The notes: generated from the letters alone by a model not told the origin. A DNA stretch of 64,000 nucleotides from Actinoplanes sp. TBRC 11911 (GCF_012933445.1 NZ_JABBNC010000007.1:1-64000), one strand, 5' to 3'. Positions 25,360 through 32,818 are shown, numbered from the stretch's first letter. A program made the numbers and translations.

Positions 25360-26215
25360 CGTAGTTGATGTCCGCCTGGTAGACCTCGAAGCCCAGCCGG
25401 CGATAGAGAGCGACGGCGGCCGTGTTCGACTCGTCGACGTAGAGCATGGCGTCGGCCAGCCCGACGTCGGCCAGGTGCCGCAGGCCGGCCACGCTCAGCG
25501 CCGCGCCCATGCCCCGGCGATGCCCGGCGGGGTCCACGCCCAGGACGTAGATCTCGCCCAGCGCCGGGTCGGTGGCGGTCGCCGGGTGGACCTTCGTCCA
25601 GTGGAAGGCCAGCAGCGTGTCCGCGATGTCGACGGCGAGCAGGAAACCGGCCGGGTCGAACCACGGCTCGGCCTCGCGCAGCCGCAGATCCTCCTCGGTC
25701 CACCGACCCTGCTCGGGGTGGTCGGCGAAGGCCCGCGCGTTGACCGCGAGCCATTCGCTTTCGTCGTGGCCGGGCCGGAACTGCCGCACCGTCACACCGG
25801 CCGGCAACGCCGCGTCCGGGAGCGGCGTGTCCAGCGGGCGGCGCATCTGCCATAACACCCGGGCCCGGGTCAGGCCGTTGCGCGACGCGAAAGCCTGCGC
25901 GCCCGGGTCGTCGCCGTGCGCCCACAGGTGGAGCGGACCGTCGCCCGCCGCGGCCAGCAACGCCGTGCCGATACCGCGCCGGCGGAACCCCGGATGCACG
26001 AACAGCTCGCCGGCGCCGTCGTCGAGGAACGCGTAACCGGCGAGCCGGCCGTCGGCGTACGCGAGGAAATGCCGACCGCCGCCGTTGCGCACGCGCAGCA
26101 CCACGTCCTCGGAGAGGGGGTACACCGCGTCGGCCTGCGCCGCCGCCGAGGCCAGCGCGAGCACGTCGGCGGCCTCGGACTCGCTCAACCGATCGACCGG
26201 CCGCACATCAGTCAT
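25313..26215 (-). CDS. mshD: Mycothiol synthase (acetyltransferase)
   Basis: A 300-residue protein with two GNAT domains. The first has the acetyl-CoA loop HPGFRRRGIGTALL near residue 73-86, and the second has VDPAGHRRGMGAALS near 230-244. DESNTAAVALYRRLGF near 265 is the usual GNAT end. MshD acetylates Cys-GlcN-Ins to finish mycothiol, the main thiol of actinomycetes, which supports the taxonomic assignment. Confidence 0.88.
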   Translation of the reverse strand: MTDVRPVDRLSESEAADVLALASAAAQADAVYPLSEDVVLRVRNGGGRHFLAYADGRLAGYAFLDDGAGELFVHPGFRRRGIGTALLAAAGDGPLHLWAHGDDPGAQAFASRNGLTRARVLWQMRRPLDTPLPDAALPAGVTVRQFRPGHDESEWLAVNARAFADHPEQGRWTEEDLRLREAEPWFDPAGFLLAVDIADTLLAFHWTKVHPATATDPALGEIYVLGVDPAGHRRGMGAALSVAGLRHLADVGLADAMLYVDESNTAAVALYRRLGFEVYQADINYVRERPSPATGRSGPA

Positions 26216-26225
26216 GCTCGGCAGA

Positions 26226-26942
26226 CTAGACCGGAACCGGCACCGGCTCGTTGTCGGGCAGCTGCCGGCCCGACGGCGGCAGCACGAACTTGTACCCCAC
26301 CTGGCGGACCGTGCCGATCATCGACTCGTACTCGGAGCCGAGCTTCGCGCGCAGGCGCCGCACGTGCACGTCGACCGTGCGGGTGCCGCCGAAGTAGTCG
26401 TAGCCCCACACCTCGCGCAGCAACTGGTCACGGGTGAAGACCCGGCCGGGGTGCTGGGCCAGGAACTTCAGCAGCTCGAACTCCTTGTACGTGAGGTCGA
26501 GCGGGCGGCCCTTGAGCTTCGCCGCGTACGTGTCCGGGTCGATGTTGAGCTCGCCGGCCCGGATCGAGCCGCCGCCCCCGGCCGTCGCGTTGTTCAACCG
26601 GCCGACGCCCAGCCGCAACCGGGCCTCCACCTCGGCGGGGCCGGCACCGGCGAGGATGACGTCGTCGACCCCCCAGTCGGCGTTCAGGGCGATCAGGCCC
26701 GCCTCGGTGACCACCGCGACCAGCGGCACGCCGATGCCGGTCGCGTGCAGCATGCGGCACGTGGCCCGGGCCTCGGACAGCTCGGTGCGCGCGTCCACCA
26801 TCACCACGTCGGGGCTGGGCCCGGACACGAGCGTGCGGACGTCGCGGGGAGCGGTACGAATCGAGTGGGGAAGCAGATCCAGCGCGGGCAGTACGGCAGC
26901 GGGCTCACCGGCACGGGCCGTCACCAACAGAAGGATTTCCAC
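26226..26942 (-). CDS. glnR: Nitrogen regulator GlnR (OmpR type)
   Basis: A 238-residue OmpR-family regulator. The atypical receiver has [19 protein letters not shown] near residue 92-110, very close to Streptomyces GlnR. The winged helix contains [20 protein letters not shown] and [18 protein letters not shown]. GlnR controls ammonium assimilation and works without classical phosphorylation. The GTG at 26942 has a GGAGG five bases upstream; a longer in-frame ATG form has no support. Confidence 0.88.
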   Translation of the reverse strand: MEILLLVTARAGEPAAVLPALDLLPHSIRTAPRDVRTLVSGPSPDVVMVDARTELSEARATCRMLHATGIGVPLVAVVTEAGLIALNADWGVDDVILAGAGPAEVEARLRLGVGRLNNATAGGGGSIRAGELNIDPDTYAAKLKGRPLDLTYKEFELLKFLAQHPGRVFTRDQLLREVWGYDYFGGTRTVDVHVRRLRAKLGSEYESMIGTVRQVGYKFVLPPSGRQLPDNEPVPVPV

Positions 26943-27034
26943 ACTCACCTCCGTCCTTGTGGCGGCCAGGGCCGCGTCACCGGTGGACATGTCCCGGCGT
27001 CACCGACGGGTGGGCTGGCCTTACAGTAACCGAT

Positions 27035-27050
27035 CCGGGGAGTCGAACCC
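27035..27050 (-). other. tRNA T-arm-like remnant, possible attL core
   Basis: On the minus strand this reads like the T-arm of a tRNA (GGGTTCGACTCCC), but nothing upstream of it (to the right) folds as the rest of a tRNA. A displaced 3' end of a tRNA gene at the left end of a prophage would look like this, with the intact tRNA at the far right end. The evidence is a short motif and its position at the host-phage junction. Confidence 0.3.
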
Positions 27051-27070
27051 GCTGATCAACTCGGTCATCC

Positions 27071-27105
27071 CGGCGTCAACCCACCGATATGGTGGCGGAA
27101 CGCCG
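27071..27105. terminator. Hairpin at the host-prophage junction
   Basis: CGGCGT (27071-27076) pairs with ACGCCG (27100-27105), and inside them CCACC (27081-27085) pairs with GGTGG (27091-27095). It lies seven bases beyond the repressor stop. There is no long T-run, so it is a weak intrinsic terminator or an attachment-site arm. Confidence 0.5.
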
Positions 27106-27111
27106 AAACGT

Positions 27112-27438
27112 TTAACCGACCTTTAACACGTCGGCGCGCTCGGCACGCGTCCGGCGAAGCGATCGCCGCTCCGGCTTGGTCAGCTGACCGCCGTAGAGCA
27201 ACCACTGAAGATCGACTCCCAGCTTCTCCGCCACCACCGCCGCGATCTCCGATTTGTCGGACGGGTTGGCACCCTTTTCCCAGTTGACCCAGGCCCCGCG
27301 GCCCAGGTCGCACAGCTCTGCCGCTTGGCGGATCGACAGATGGCCCGCGTACGCACGGGCGAGCATCAGGCGGTTCGCGAAGGAGTCCTCGGGAATCGCC
27401 CTGCGCGTGGTGCTTGCGCTCTGCGGCTCGGTCGTCAT
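27112..27438 (-). CDS. Prophage repressor-like HTH protein
   Basis: A 108-residue XRE-type protein. HLSIRQAAELCDLGRGAWVNWEKG near residues 32-55 is the helix-turn-helix, and the C-terminus is very basic (RRSLRRTRAERADV). It is the only leftward gene at the prophage edge and faces the early operon, the position of an immunity repressor. The ATG at 27438 is chosen because a promoter (-35 TTGCCA at 27469-27474, 17-bp gap, -10 CAGACT at 27446-27451, both minus strand) ends seven bases from it, giving a leaderless mRNA. A longer start at 27486 would put an operator inside the gene. Confidence 0.7.
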   Translation of the reverse strand: MTTEPQSASTTRRAIPEDSFANRLMLARAYAGHLSIRQAAELCDLGRGAWVNWEKGANPSDKSEIAAVVAEKLGVDLQWLLYGGQLTKPERRSLRRTRAERADVLKVG

Positions 27439-27460
27439 GACAAGAAGTCTGGCTCCCGGC

Positions 27461-27477
27461 AAGTTCCTTGGCAACTG
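27461..27477. promoter_or_regulatory. Operator 1 of the prophage switch
   Basis: A 17-bp imperfect palindrome AAGTTCCTTGGCAACTG with AGTT/AACT arms and a 7-bp centre. It overlaps the -35 of the leftward repressor promoter. Confidence 0.55.
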
Positions 27478-27522
27478 TTCATTCATGCCATTTATGCCCA
27501 TGATCCGTTTCGATGAACACAT

Positions 27523-27541
27523 GACTTGCCATTGACAAGTC
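27523..27541. promoter_or_regulatory. Operator 2 of the prophage switch
   Basis: A perfect palindrome GACTTG-N7-CAAGTC. Its right half overlaps the rightward -35 TTGACA (27532-27537). Binding here would block the early promoter. Confidence 0.65.
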
Positions 27542-27548
27542 CTATGCG

Positions 27549-27565
27549 CAGTGGCAATGTCACTG
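27549..27565. promoter_or_regulatory. Operator 3 and -10 of the early promoter
   Basis: A perfect palindrome CAGTG-N7-CACTG that covers the candidate -10 CAATGT (27555-27560), which is 17 bp from TTGACA. The ATG at 27569 follows eight bases after the -10, so this mRNA also looks leaderless. All three operators share a TGGCAA-like half. Confidence 0.6.
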
Positions 27566-27568
27566 GTC

Positions 27569-27799
27569 ATGAACGAGCCCACCACGAAGTACTTGCTGCT
27601 GGAGGCACGCCTCGGCCAGAAACTGACCGACTACGTCGCCGGCCAGATCGGCGCAGGTGCTGGCTGGAAGGCGATCGCGGCTGACCTCTCCAAGCGCACC
27701 GACGTGCCCGTCAGCAGGGAGTCCCTGCGTGTCTGGTTCTCGGGCCGGGTTCAGACGACCGCCGTGATCACTGACGTGCCCGCCGAGTCGGTGGCATGA
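27569..27799 (+). CDS. Small early HTH-like regulator (cro position)
   Basis: A 76-residue protein. KLTDYVAGQIGAGAGWKAIA followed by DLSKRTDVPVSRESLRVW (residues 17-54) has helix-turn-helix character. It is the first gene of the early operon and sits opposite the repressor, the position of Cro in lambdoid switches. I do not recognise the exact family. It overlaps the next gene as ATGA. Confidence 0.6.
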   Translation: MNEPTTKYLLLEARLGQKLTDYVAGQIGAGAGWKAIAADLSKRTDVPVSRESLRVWFSGRVQTTAVITDVPAESVA

Positions 27800-27993
27800 C
27801 GAACACGAATGCGCGGTTGCTGCGGCCGGGTGAGGTCGCCGCGCTGTTCCGCGTCGACGTGAAGACGGCGAGCAGGTGGGCGGTAAGCGGGAAGCTCCCG
27901 GCGATCAAGACGCCGGGTGGGCACTGGCGGTTCCCCGAAGGGCCGGTCAGGGCGTTTCTCGCCGGCGAGTCCACCGCGGCCGATGGGCCGTGA
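27796..27993 (+). CDS. BldC/excisionase-like MerR-type HTH protein
   Basis: A 65-residue protein closely resembling BldC: LLRPGEVAALFRVDVKTASRW, then GKLPAIKTPGGHWRF with the typical wing, and VRAFLAG at the end. Such proteins are DNA-bending regulators, and the phage versions often act as excisionases. The overlap on the left is ATGA and on the right GTGA. Confidence 0.78.
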   Translation: MTNTNARLLRPGEVAALFRVDVKTASRWAVSGKLPAIKTPGGHWRFPEGPVRAFLAGESTAADGP

Positions 27994-28073
27994 AATGGCG
28001 CAGCCACAACCGATTCCGGCGGTCGTGGCTGCAGACCCGATCCAAACTCCGCAAGAAGAAAGGCCAGGGCTGA
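27990..28073 (+). CDS. 27-residue highly basic micro-ORF
   Basis: GTG at 27990 overlaps the previous TGA (GTGA), and its own TGA at 28071-28073 overlaps the next ATG (TGATG). The peptide has 27 residues with about 11 Lys or Arg, ending RSKLRKKKGQG. It is tiled into the operon exactly like its neighbours, which argues for real translation. It could be a nucleic-acid-binding peptide or merely a coupling leader. Confidence 0.5.
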   Translation: MKWRSHNRFRRSWLQTRSKLRKKKGQG

Positions 28074-28762
28074 TGCCCACGGTACAGAGAACGAGGGTTC
28101 CGCGTCAGCAGTCCCGGCCGGCGAAGCCGGCGCATCTCGCGGGTGACGCGCACGCGGTCTCGGCCGCGCTGCGCGAGGCCGCGGAGCGCGGCGGCGACGC
28201 GCTGCTGGCGATCATGATGATCGAGGCGATCCACGAGACGCCGAAGCTGTCCGCGGCCAAGCGCCAGGAGCTCACGCTCGTGGTGCTGTCCGCGACCTCG
28301 CTGGTGCGCGGCTGGGACGCGCCGCTCGCGGTCGACGAGCAGGACCGCCAGGCGGGTCTGCCGATCGTGGACGGCCCGGACGAGATCGCGCCGGCCGAGG
28401 CCTCGTCGTCGGTCGACGAAGGCGTCCCGGCCACCGAGCTGCCGGAGGCCAACCCCGAGGACGAGCGCCCGGCGGAGCCCGCCGACGGCGAGCGCACCGA
28501 CGGGCCGGCCGACGAGCTGGTCGACCAGCTCGACGCCGCGGCGGTCGAGGGGCCGCCGGGGCTTGAGGCGATCGAGCGCGGCGACGTCGCCGTGCTGACC
28601 GCCCGGCTGCAGGCCGCGGCCGCCGCCCAGCCGAAGGGCGACTGCGTCGAGGCGATCGTGCTGATCCAGGTCATCCACGACCAGCGGGTGTCGCCGGCGG
28701 AGACGCTGCGGCGTACGCGTGCGGTGCTGGATGCCGTGGCGGCTGTGCGGTGGGCCGGATGA
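28073..28762 (+). CDS. Early phage protein with internal duplication
   Basis: A 229-residue protein of unknown function. A helical unit GDALLAIMMIEAIHETPKLS (about residues 41-60) recurs as GDCVEAIVLIQVIHDQRVS (about 188-206), each followed by a similar Arg/Leu/Val helix ending VRGW or VRW. An acidic, Pro/Glu/Ala-rich linker of about 90 residues separates the copies. The sequence is adjacent to the sigma factor gene (ATGA overlap), so a role in its control is possible. Confidence 0.6.
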   Translation: MPTVQRTRVPRQQSRPAKPAHLAGDAHAVSAALREAAERGGDALLAIMMIEAIHETPKLSAAKRQELTLVVLSATSLVRGWDAPLAVDEQDRQAGLPIVDGPDEIAPAEASSSVDEGVPATELPEANPEDERPAEPADGERTDGPADELVDQLDAAAVEGPPGLEAIERGDVAVLTARLQAAAAAQPKGDCVEAIVLIQVIHDQRVSPAETLRRTRAVLDAVAAVRWAG

Positions 28763-29391
28763 CGATCATCGCGCAGCGCAAGCCGGTGGAGCCGGACGCC
28801 GAGGATCTGTCGCGGGCGATCGCGTCGTGGCAGCTGGTGGAGCGGCACCGTGCCGGCGACCGTGAGGCGTTCGCCGAGATCTACAAGCGGTACCGGATCA
28901 TCGTCTGGCGGTTCATCTATCTGCGCTGCTCGCACGTGCCGACGGTCGAGGACCTCGTCCAGGACGTCTTCGTGAACGCGCTGCGCAGGCTCGACAAGTA
29001 CGAGTGGCAGGGCCGCGACCTGGGTGCCTGGCTGGTCACGATCGCTCGGAACCGGCTCTCCGATCACTACAAGTCCGGCCGCTACCGGCTTGAGGTCGCG
29101 GGTGGCGACTTGCTCGACGCCGACCGCGTGGACGACAGCCGGGAGGGCCAGCCCGAGTCGGCGCTCGATCAGATGGTGAACGCGTCGATGCTGTCGATTC
29201 TCGGGCAGCTCAGCCCGGAGCAGCGGGAGTGCCTCGAGCTGCGGTTCCTGCGGGGCTACTCGGTCAGTGAGACCGCCGCGGTGATGGGTAAGAACGACGG
29301 GTCGGTCAAGGCGTTGCAGTACCGCGCGGTGCGGGCGATGGCCCGGCTGGGCGCCGAGTCGGGCCTGCTGACCGAGGACATGCTCGGATGA
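28759..29391 (+). CDS. ECF-type RNA polymerase sigma factor
   Basis: A 210-residue sigma-70 family protein. Region 2 includes DREAFAEIYKRY near residue 36, the VEDLVQDVFVNALRRL helix near 66 and GAWLVTIARNRLSDHYKS near 93. Region 4 is LSPEQRECLELRFLRGYSVS near 154 with a helix-turn-helix following. There is no anti-sigma of a known family next to it. It probably directs RNA polymerase to phage promoters. The promoter consensus is unknown. Confidence 0.85.
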   Translation: MTIIAQRKPVEPDAEDLSRAIASWQLVERHRAGDREAFAEIYKRYRIIVWRFIYLRCSHVPTVEDLVQDVFVNALRRLDKYEWQGRDLGAWLVTIARNRLSDHYKSGRYRLEVAGGDLLDADRVDDSREGQPESALDQMVNASMLSILGQLSPEQRECLELRFLRGYSVSETAAVMGKNDGSVKALQYRAVRAMARLGAESGLLTEDMLG

Positions 29392-29825
29392 GCCGCCGGA
29401 CACGCGGGCTGGACACGATGCTGTGCGGCACGTCCGATTCGGCGATGCTGTGGTACCTGCTGCGGCACGTCGCGGCCGGCTTCTGCTATGTGATTGCAGG
29501 GGCGGCGCTGGTTCTGGCGGTGCTGCTTGCCGGGATCACCGACGACGCGACGATGGTCGTTTGCTGGCTGTTCGGCACCGTGGTCGCGGCGGCCGCGCTC
29601 GGTACGGTCTGCGTCCCCGACCTCTGGCCGCGCCGGCCCAGCGCCGACGTCCGGGCGCGGGTGGAGCCGGTGGGTGTGTACCGGGATCCGGCGGAGACCC
29701 GGCCGGTCGGCTGGGATGACGACGCGCGCGCGTTGAAGCGCCTGTTCGACGCGCCGGCCCGGCGGCCGCCGCACGACTATCCACTGCGGCCGAGCCGTCC
29801 GCCTGAGGGTGGCGATCATGGCTGA
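29388..29825 (+). CDS. Two-span membrane protein next to the sigma factor
   Basis: A 145-residue protein with two membrane segments near residues 28-50 and 53-76, a short N-terminus and a 70-residue charged C-terminal tail rich in Arg and Pro. The ATGA overlap with the sigma gene makes it a candidate membrane regulator of that sigma factor, but it lacks a ZAS zinc motif (H-x3-C-x2-C). It overlaps the next gene by eight bases. Confidence 0.6.
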   Translation: MSRRTRGLDTMLCGTSDSAMLWYLLRHVAAGFCYVIAGAALVLAVLLAGITDDATMVVCWLFGTVVAAAALGTVCVPDLWPRRPSADVRARVEPVGVYRDPAETRPVGWDDDARALKRLFDAPARRPPHDYPLRPSRPPEGGDHG

Positions 29826-29991
29826 CCGGCCGCGCCGCCGCCTCGCGCCCGGCGCCCGCGTCGACCTGGAGCAGCTCGTCGAGGCGGGTACGGCCCGTAC
29901 GCGGGCTGCCGCCCGGCGGATGAGTGCCACCCGGTTCCGCATGTGGGTGCTGGCCACCGGCTGGACCCCCACCCAGCGGAGCTCGCGATGA
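29818..29991 (+). CDS. 57-residue basic protein of unknown function
   Basis: It starts MADRPRRRLAPG and carries an Arg-rich helix (TRAAARRMSATRFRMW) that looks able to bind DNA or a protein surface. There are 8- and 4-base overlaps with its neighbours. I do not recognise it. Confidence 0.5.
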   Translation: MADRPRRRLAPGARVDLEQLVEAGTARTRAAARRMSATRFRMWVLATGWTPTQRSSR

Positions 29992-30206
29992 CCGGGCCGG
30001 CCGCCGACGACGAGCTGGTGGAGTGCGACAAGTGCCACCGCAAGCTGCGCTCGGCCGAGTCTCGCCGCCGCGGCCGCGGCCGGGCATGCGACGAGAAGGT
30101 CAACCCTCGTAAGGGTCGGGATCACTCGCCGCAGGGCAGCACTCGACGCGCGGCCGGCACCCCGGACATGCCGAGCCTGCTCGACGAACTCGAGGTGCAG
30201 CCGTGA
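29988..30206 (+). CDS. Zinc-finger protein, DUF6011-like
   Basis: A 72-residue protein. VECDKCHRKLRSAESRRRG then RGRACDEKV (residues 11-40) gives a C-x2-C and a downstream Cys, as in the short DUF6011 zinc ribbon found in actinophages. The rest is polar and disordered. Its function is unknown; it may bind nucleic acid. There is an ATGA overlap on the left and a GTGA overlap on the right. Confidence 0.6.
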   Translation: MTGPAADDELVECDKCHRKLRSAESRRRGRGRACDEKVNPRKGRDHSPQGSTRRAAGTPDMPSLLDELEVQP

Positions 30207-30454
30207 CGCCGCGGCCGGTGCGTAGCCGTGTCCTGCGGCACGTGCTGATCCCGGACGTCGACGTCGCCGCGGACTTCTTCGGCAACCGGCGGTGCTCGTC
30301 GTGCGGCCTGATGGGCAAGCCGGGCGACGCGCACCACACAGACCCTGCCGCCCCGCAAGCCCCACGGCCTGCGCGGCGGATCCGTCCGGAGATCGTCGAG
30401 GCCGCCGCCGAGCGGGAGGCCGCGATCTTGGGAGAGAAAGAAGACGTCGAATGA
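30203..30454 (+). CDS. Small Cys-containing phage protein
   Basis: An 83-residue protein starting with GTG. RRCSSCGLMGKPGDAHH near residues 29-45 gives a C-x2-C followed by a HH pair, a likely zinc site, and then a helical Glu/Ala tail. It is not recognised beyond that. It overlaps the next gene as ATGA. Confidence 0.5.
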   Translation: MTPRPVRSRVLRHVLIPDVDVAADFFGNRRCSSCGLMGKPGDAHHTDPAAPQAPRPARRIRPEIVEAAAEREAAILGEKEDVE

Positions 30455-31299
30455 GCATGATGACGACGGCCCGCGAGTCGGGCACGCCGCAGTACGTGCA
30501 CGACCTGGTCGACGCGCTGCTGACCCGCCCGCCGGTGAACTTCCGCGGGCACAAGGTGCCGGCGGAGGTGGCGTTCCGGATCCGTAACCGCGGTGCCCGG
30601 CCCGCCCCGGGCTCGCCCCTGTCCAACCTGCCGCATCTGCCGGGACTGGTGGTGACGGCGCCGGACTACGTGCACGACCTGCTCGACGCCCTGCTGCTGC
30701 GCCGTCCGCTGAACCTGCGCGGTCGTACCGTGCCGCACGACGTCCTCGCCCGGCTGCTCCCGCTACGTGCACACACACCGCCGGCGATCGCCGCGCCCCG
30801 GCAGCTGCCCTCGCCACGCACGACGGTGCCGGCCGAACCCAGCTCCGCGCCGCCCGCCCGGCCACGGCGCGGTAGTTCCGGCGGCGTGGTGTCCGACGAA
30901 CAGGCCGCCGTGCTGCACGGCATGGCCGACGGCCTGTCGAACATCGACATCGCGGCGAACGCCGGCACGCACCTGGACGCCGTCAAGTACGCCAGCCGCA
31001 CGCTGTTTCGCAAGCTGCAGGCACGCGACCGCGCGCACGCCGTCGCGATCGCCTACCGCCGCGGCATCCTCACGCCGGAGCCGCCGGTCGCCCCGATGGC
31101 CACCCGCGAGCTGACCTACCGCGAAGCCCAGGTGCTCGAGCGCATGGCCGACGGCCAGCAAAACGCGGACATCGGCCGCGACCTCTACATCTCCGAGGAC
31201 ACCGTCAAAACGTACGCGCGCCGGCTGTTCCACACCTTCGGCGCCCGCAACCGCGCGCACGCCGTCGCGCTCGCCTTCCGTACCGGCCGGCTCTCCTAG
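30451..31299 (+). CDS. Protein with two LuxR HTH domains and a duplicated N-terminus
   Basis: A 282-residue protein built of two internal duplications. YVHDLVDALL...NFRGHKVP (residues 15-38) repeats as YVHDLLDALL...NLRGRTVP (73-95). Two LuxR-type helix-turn-helices follow: SDEQAAVLHGMADGLSNIDIA (148-168) and TYREAQVLERMADGQQNADIG (222-242), each ending in ARxRAHAVA-A-R-G. LuxR domains normally dimerise, so one chain here could bind a whole site. It has no receiver or ligand domain. Its position downstream of the sigma factor suggests a role in the phage transcription cascade. Confidence 0.7.
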   Translation: MSMMTTARESGTPQYVHDLVDALLTRPPVNFRGHKVPAEVAFRIRNRGARPAPGSPLSNLPHLPGLVVTAPDYVHDLLDALLLRRPLNLRGRTVPHDVLARLLPLRAHTPPAIAAPRQLPSPRTTVPAEPSSAPPARPRRGSSGGVVSDEQAAVLHGMADGLSNIDIAANAGTHLDAVKYASRTLFRKLQARDRAHAVAIAYRRGILTPEPPVAPMATRELTYREAQVLERMADGQQNADIGRDLYISEDTVKTYARRLFHTFGARNRAHAVALAFRTGRLS

Positions 31300-31319
31300 G
31301 CCTCCTGAAGGGATTTTTC

Positions 31320-31784
31320 GTGTCTTACATCGATATTTTGGTGATAGCGGCCGCCGTGCTCCTGGTCGGCCTCCTCGCCGTCCGCGCCGCCGTGCGGGCC
31401 GCCCGCCGGTATCCGGCGGTCGACGTCGTGATCGGCGCGATCATCGTGGTCCTGGCCAGCGTGCTCGCCATGGTGCTCTTCATGCTCGCCGGGCTGCCGC
31501 TGGCGTACGCCGTCGCCGTCGCCGCGGCGATCACCGCCGCCGCGCTCCACCTCCTGGGCTGTCACGTCGCCACGCGAACCGTCGTCGCCGGCGCCGCGTC
31601 CACGCCCGTGCCCGGCCGGCGGCCGCCGCCGGCGCCGCGCTACGGCAACCCCGGAGCTCGCGCCGTGGCGCAGCCGGTGGTGGTGACCGGTGCCGGACGG
31701 CACCGCGTCGACGAGAGCGCCACCGCGGTGATGGACGCCTCGGCGATCAAGCACCGCCTCAACGATTCGCGGGGTCGCTACTGA
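31320..31784 (+). CDS. Membrane protein of unknown function
   Basis: A 154-residue protein starting with GTG. Three membrane segments lie near residues 5-24, 36-58 and 60-79, followed by a Pro/Arg-rich cytoplasmic tail ending DSRGRY. The intergenic gap before it is 20 bp. It is not recognised. Its TGA overlaps the next ATG (TGATG). Confidence 0.55.
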   Translation: MSYIDILVIAAAVLLVGLLAVRAAVRAARRYPAVDVVIGAIIVVLASVLAMVLFMLAGLPLAYAVAVAAAITAAALHLLGCHVATRTVVAGAASTPVPGRRPPPAPRYGNPGARAVAQPVVVTGAGRHRVDESATAVMDASAIKHRLNDSRGRY

Positions 31785-32533
31785 TGGCCGCCCGTAACAT
31801 CCAGCTCGAGCCGGAGCACGTAGAGCTGCTGCGCGCGGCCGCGGCCGGGCAGGTGCATCGGCACCGGCTGCGCCGTACCGACAGCCCCGAGGACGGCCAG
31901 GACTATCAGCAGGTCGACGGCCACGGCCCGGGCGGTCTGCGCAAGGCCACGGCCCGGCTGCGGCCGCTGCAATCGCAGCTGCTGGTCTTCCTGCACCGCG
32001 GCCAGCCGAGCGACGAGAAATGGCCGTGGCGGACCACCGAGCTCGGCGACACCCTGCTCGACGTCGTCGACCAGGACCTCCCGGCCGCCACCGACCGCGT
32101 CGAGCAGGCGGAGCTGTCCACACACCTGGACCGGGCCACCGCCCGGATCGCCGACCTACACGCCGCGCTCGCCCAGGTGCTGCGCACGTTCGTGCAGCCG
32201 GCCAGGCCCGGCCAGGAATCGCTGCGCGCGTCCTATGTGGAAAAAGAGGCGGTCCTCGTCTGGAACCGTGTCCTGGACGGCACGCTGACCTCCCGCGGGC
32301 TGGTCCCGGCCGAGGCGTGGGCGACGTACGCGGGGCTCGCGGATGGCTCGACCGCCCGGGCCGTCGACGAACTGCGCGCGGCGGCCGCCGGCGCCGCAGA
32401 GTCCGCGGCCGCGGCCGCACCCGGAAGCGCCTATCGCGTGCGGCACGACGCCACCGCGGCCGCGTTCACCCGCGCCGCGGCGATCGTCGAGGAAATCCTG
32501 CAGCAGACGATCGCCCAGAAGCCGGCCGCCTGA
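31784..32533 (+). CDS. Helical phage protein of unknown function
   Basis: A 249-residue, strongly helical protein. The N-terminal half contains EHVELLRAAAAGQVHRHR and a Trp/Arg segment (KWPWRTTELGDTLLD near 79). The C-terminal half is Ala-rich and likely coiled-coil. I do not recognise a family. It is the first of three unknown genes just before the RNA-repair pair. Confidence 0.5.
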   Translation: MAARNIQLEPEHVELLRAAAAGQVHRHRLRRTDSPEDGQDYQQVDGHGPGGLRKATARLRPLQSQLLVFLHRGQPSDEKWPWRTTELGDTLLDVVDQDLPAATDRVEQAELSTHLDRATARIADLHAALAQVLRTFVQPARPGQESLRASYVEKEAVLVWNRVLDGTLTSRGLVPAEAWATYAGLADGSTARAVDELRAAAAGAAESAAAAAPGSAYRVRHDATAAAFTRAAAIVEEILQQTIAQKPAA

Positions 32534-32818
32534 ATGAGCGGGGCGGCCGCGTTCCTGGGCACCGGGTTGATGGTCGTCTGGCCGCTCCCGCCCGGCGACA
32601 TCGACCGCGACGCCCTGATCGCGGCTGCCCTGCCCGACCTCGAGGCGCTCGCCGGATACGCCGGCGGCCGCCTGCAAGGCACCACCACGTGGCGGGTCAT
32701 CCACGACGCCGCCGAGTTCGACGGCTGGCAGCACTGGCCCGGCGATCTGCTCGTGGCCACCTGCTCGGCCGAAACCGTCCTTCCCGCGATGAGACAGCGA
32801 AAGGCACACCACGCGTGA
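32534..32818 (+). CDS. Small phage protein of unknown function
   Basis: A 94-residue protein starting MSGAAAFLGTGLMVVWPLP. The ATG follows the previous stop directly. GRLQGTTTWRVIHDAAEF near residue 46 looks like beta strands. It is not recognised. It overlaps the next gene as GTGA. Confidence 0.45.
   Translation: MSGAAAFLGTGLMVVWPLPPGDIDRDALIAAALPDLEALAGYAGGRLQGTTTWRVIHDAAEFDGWQHWPGDLLVATCSAETVLPAMRQRKAHHA

Noticed and set aside
29388..29825. Classical anti-sigma factor
   Set aside because: The gene is next to the ECF sigma factor but lacks the ZAS H-x3-C-x2-C motif, and its soluble tail is after, not before, the membrane spans. It is kept only as a possible regulator.
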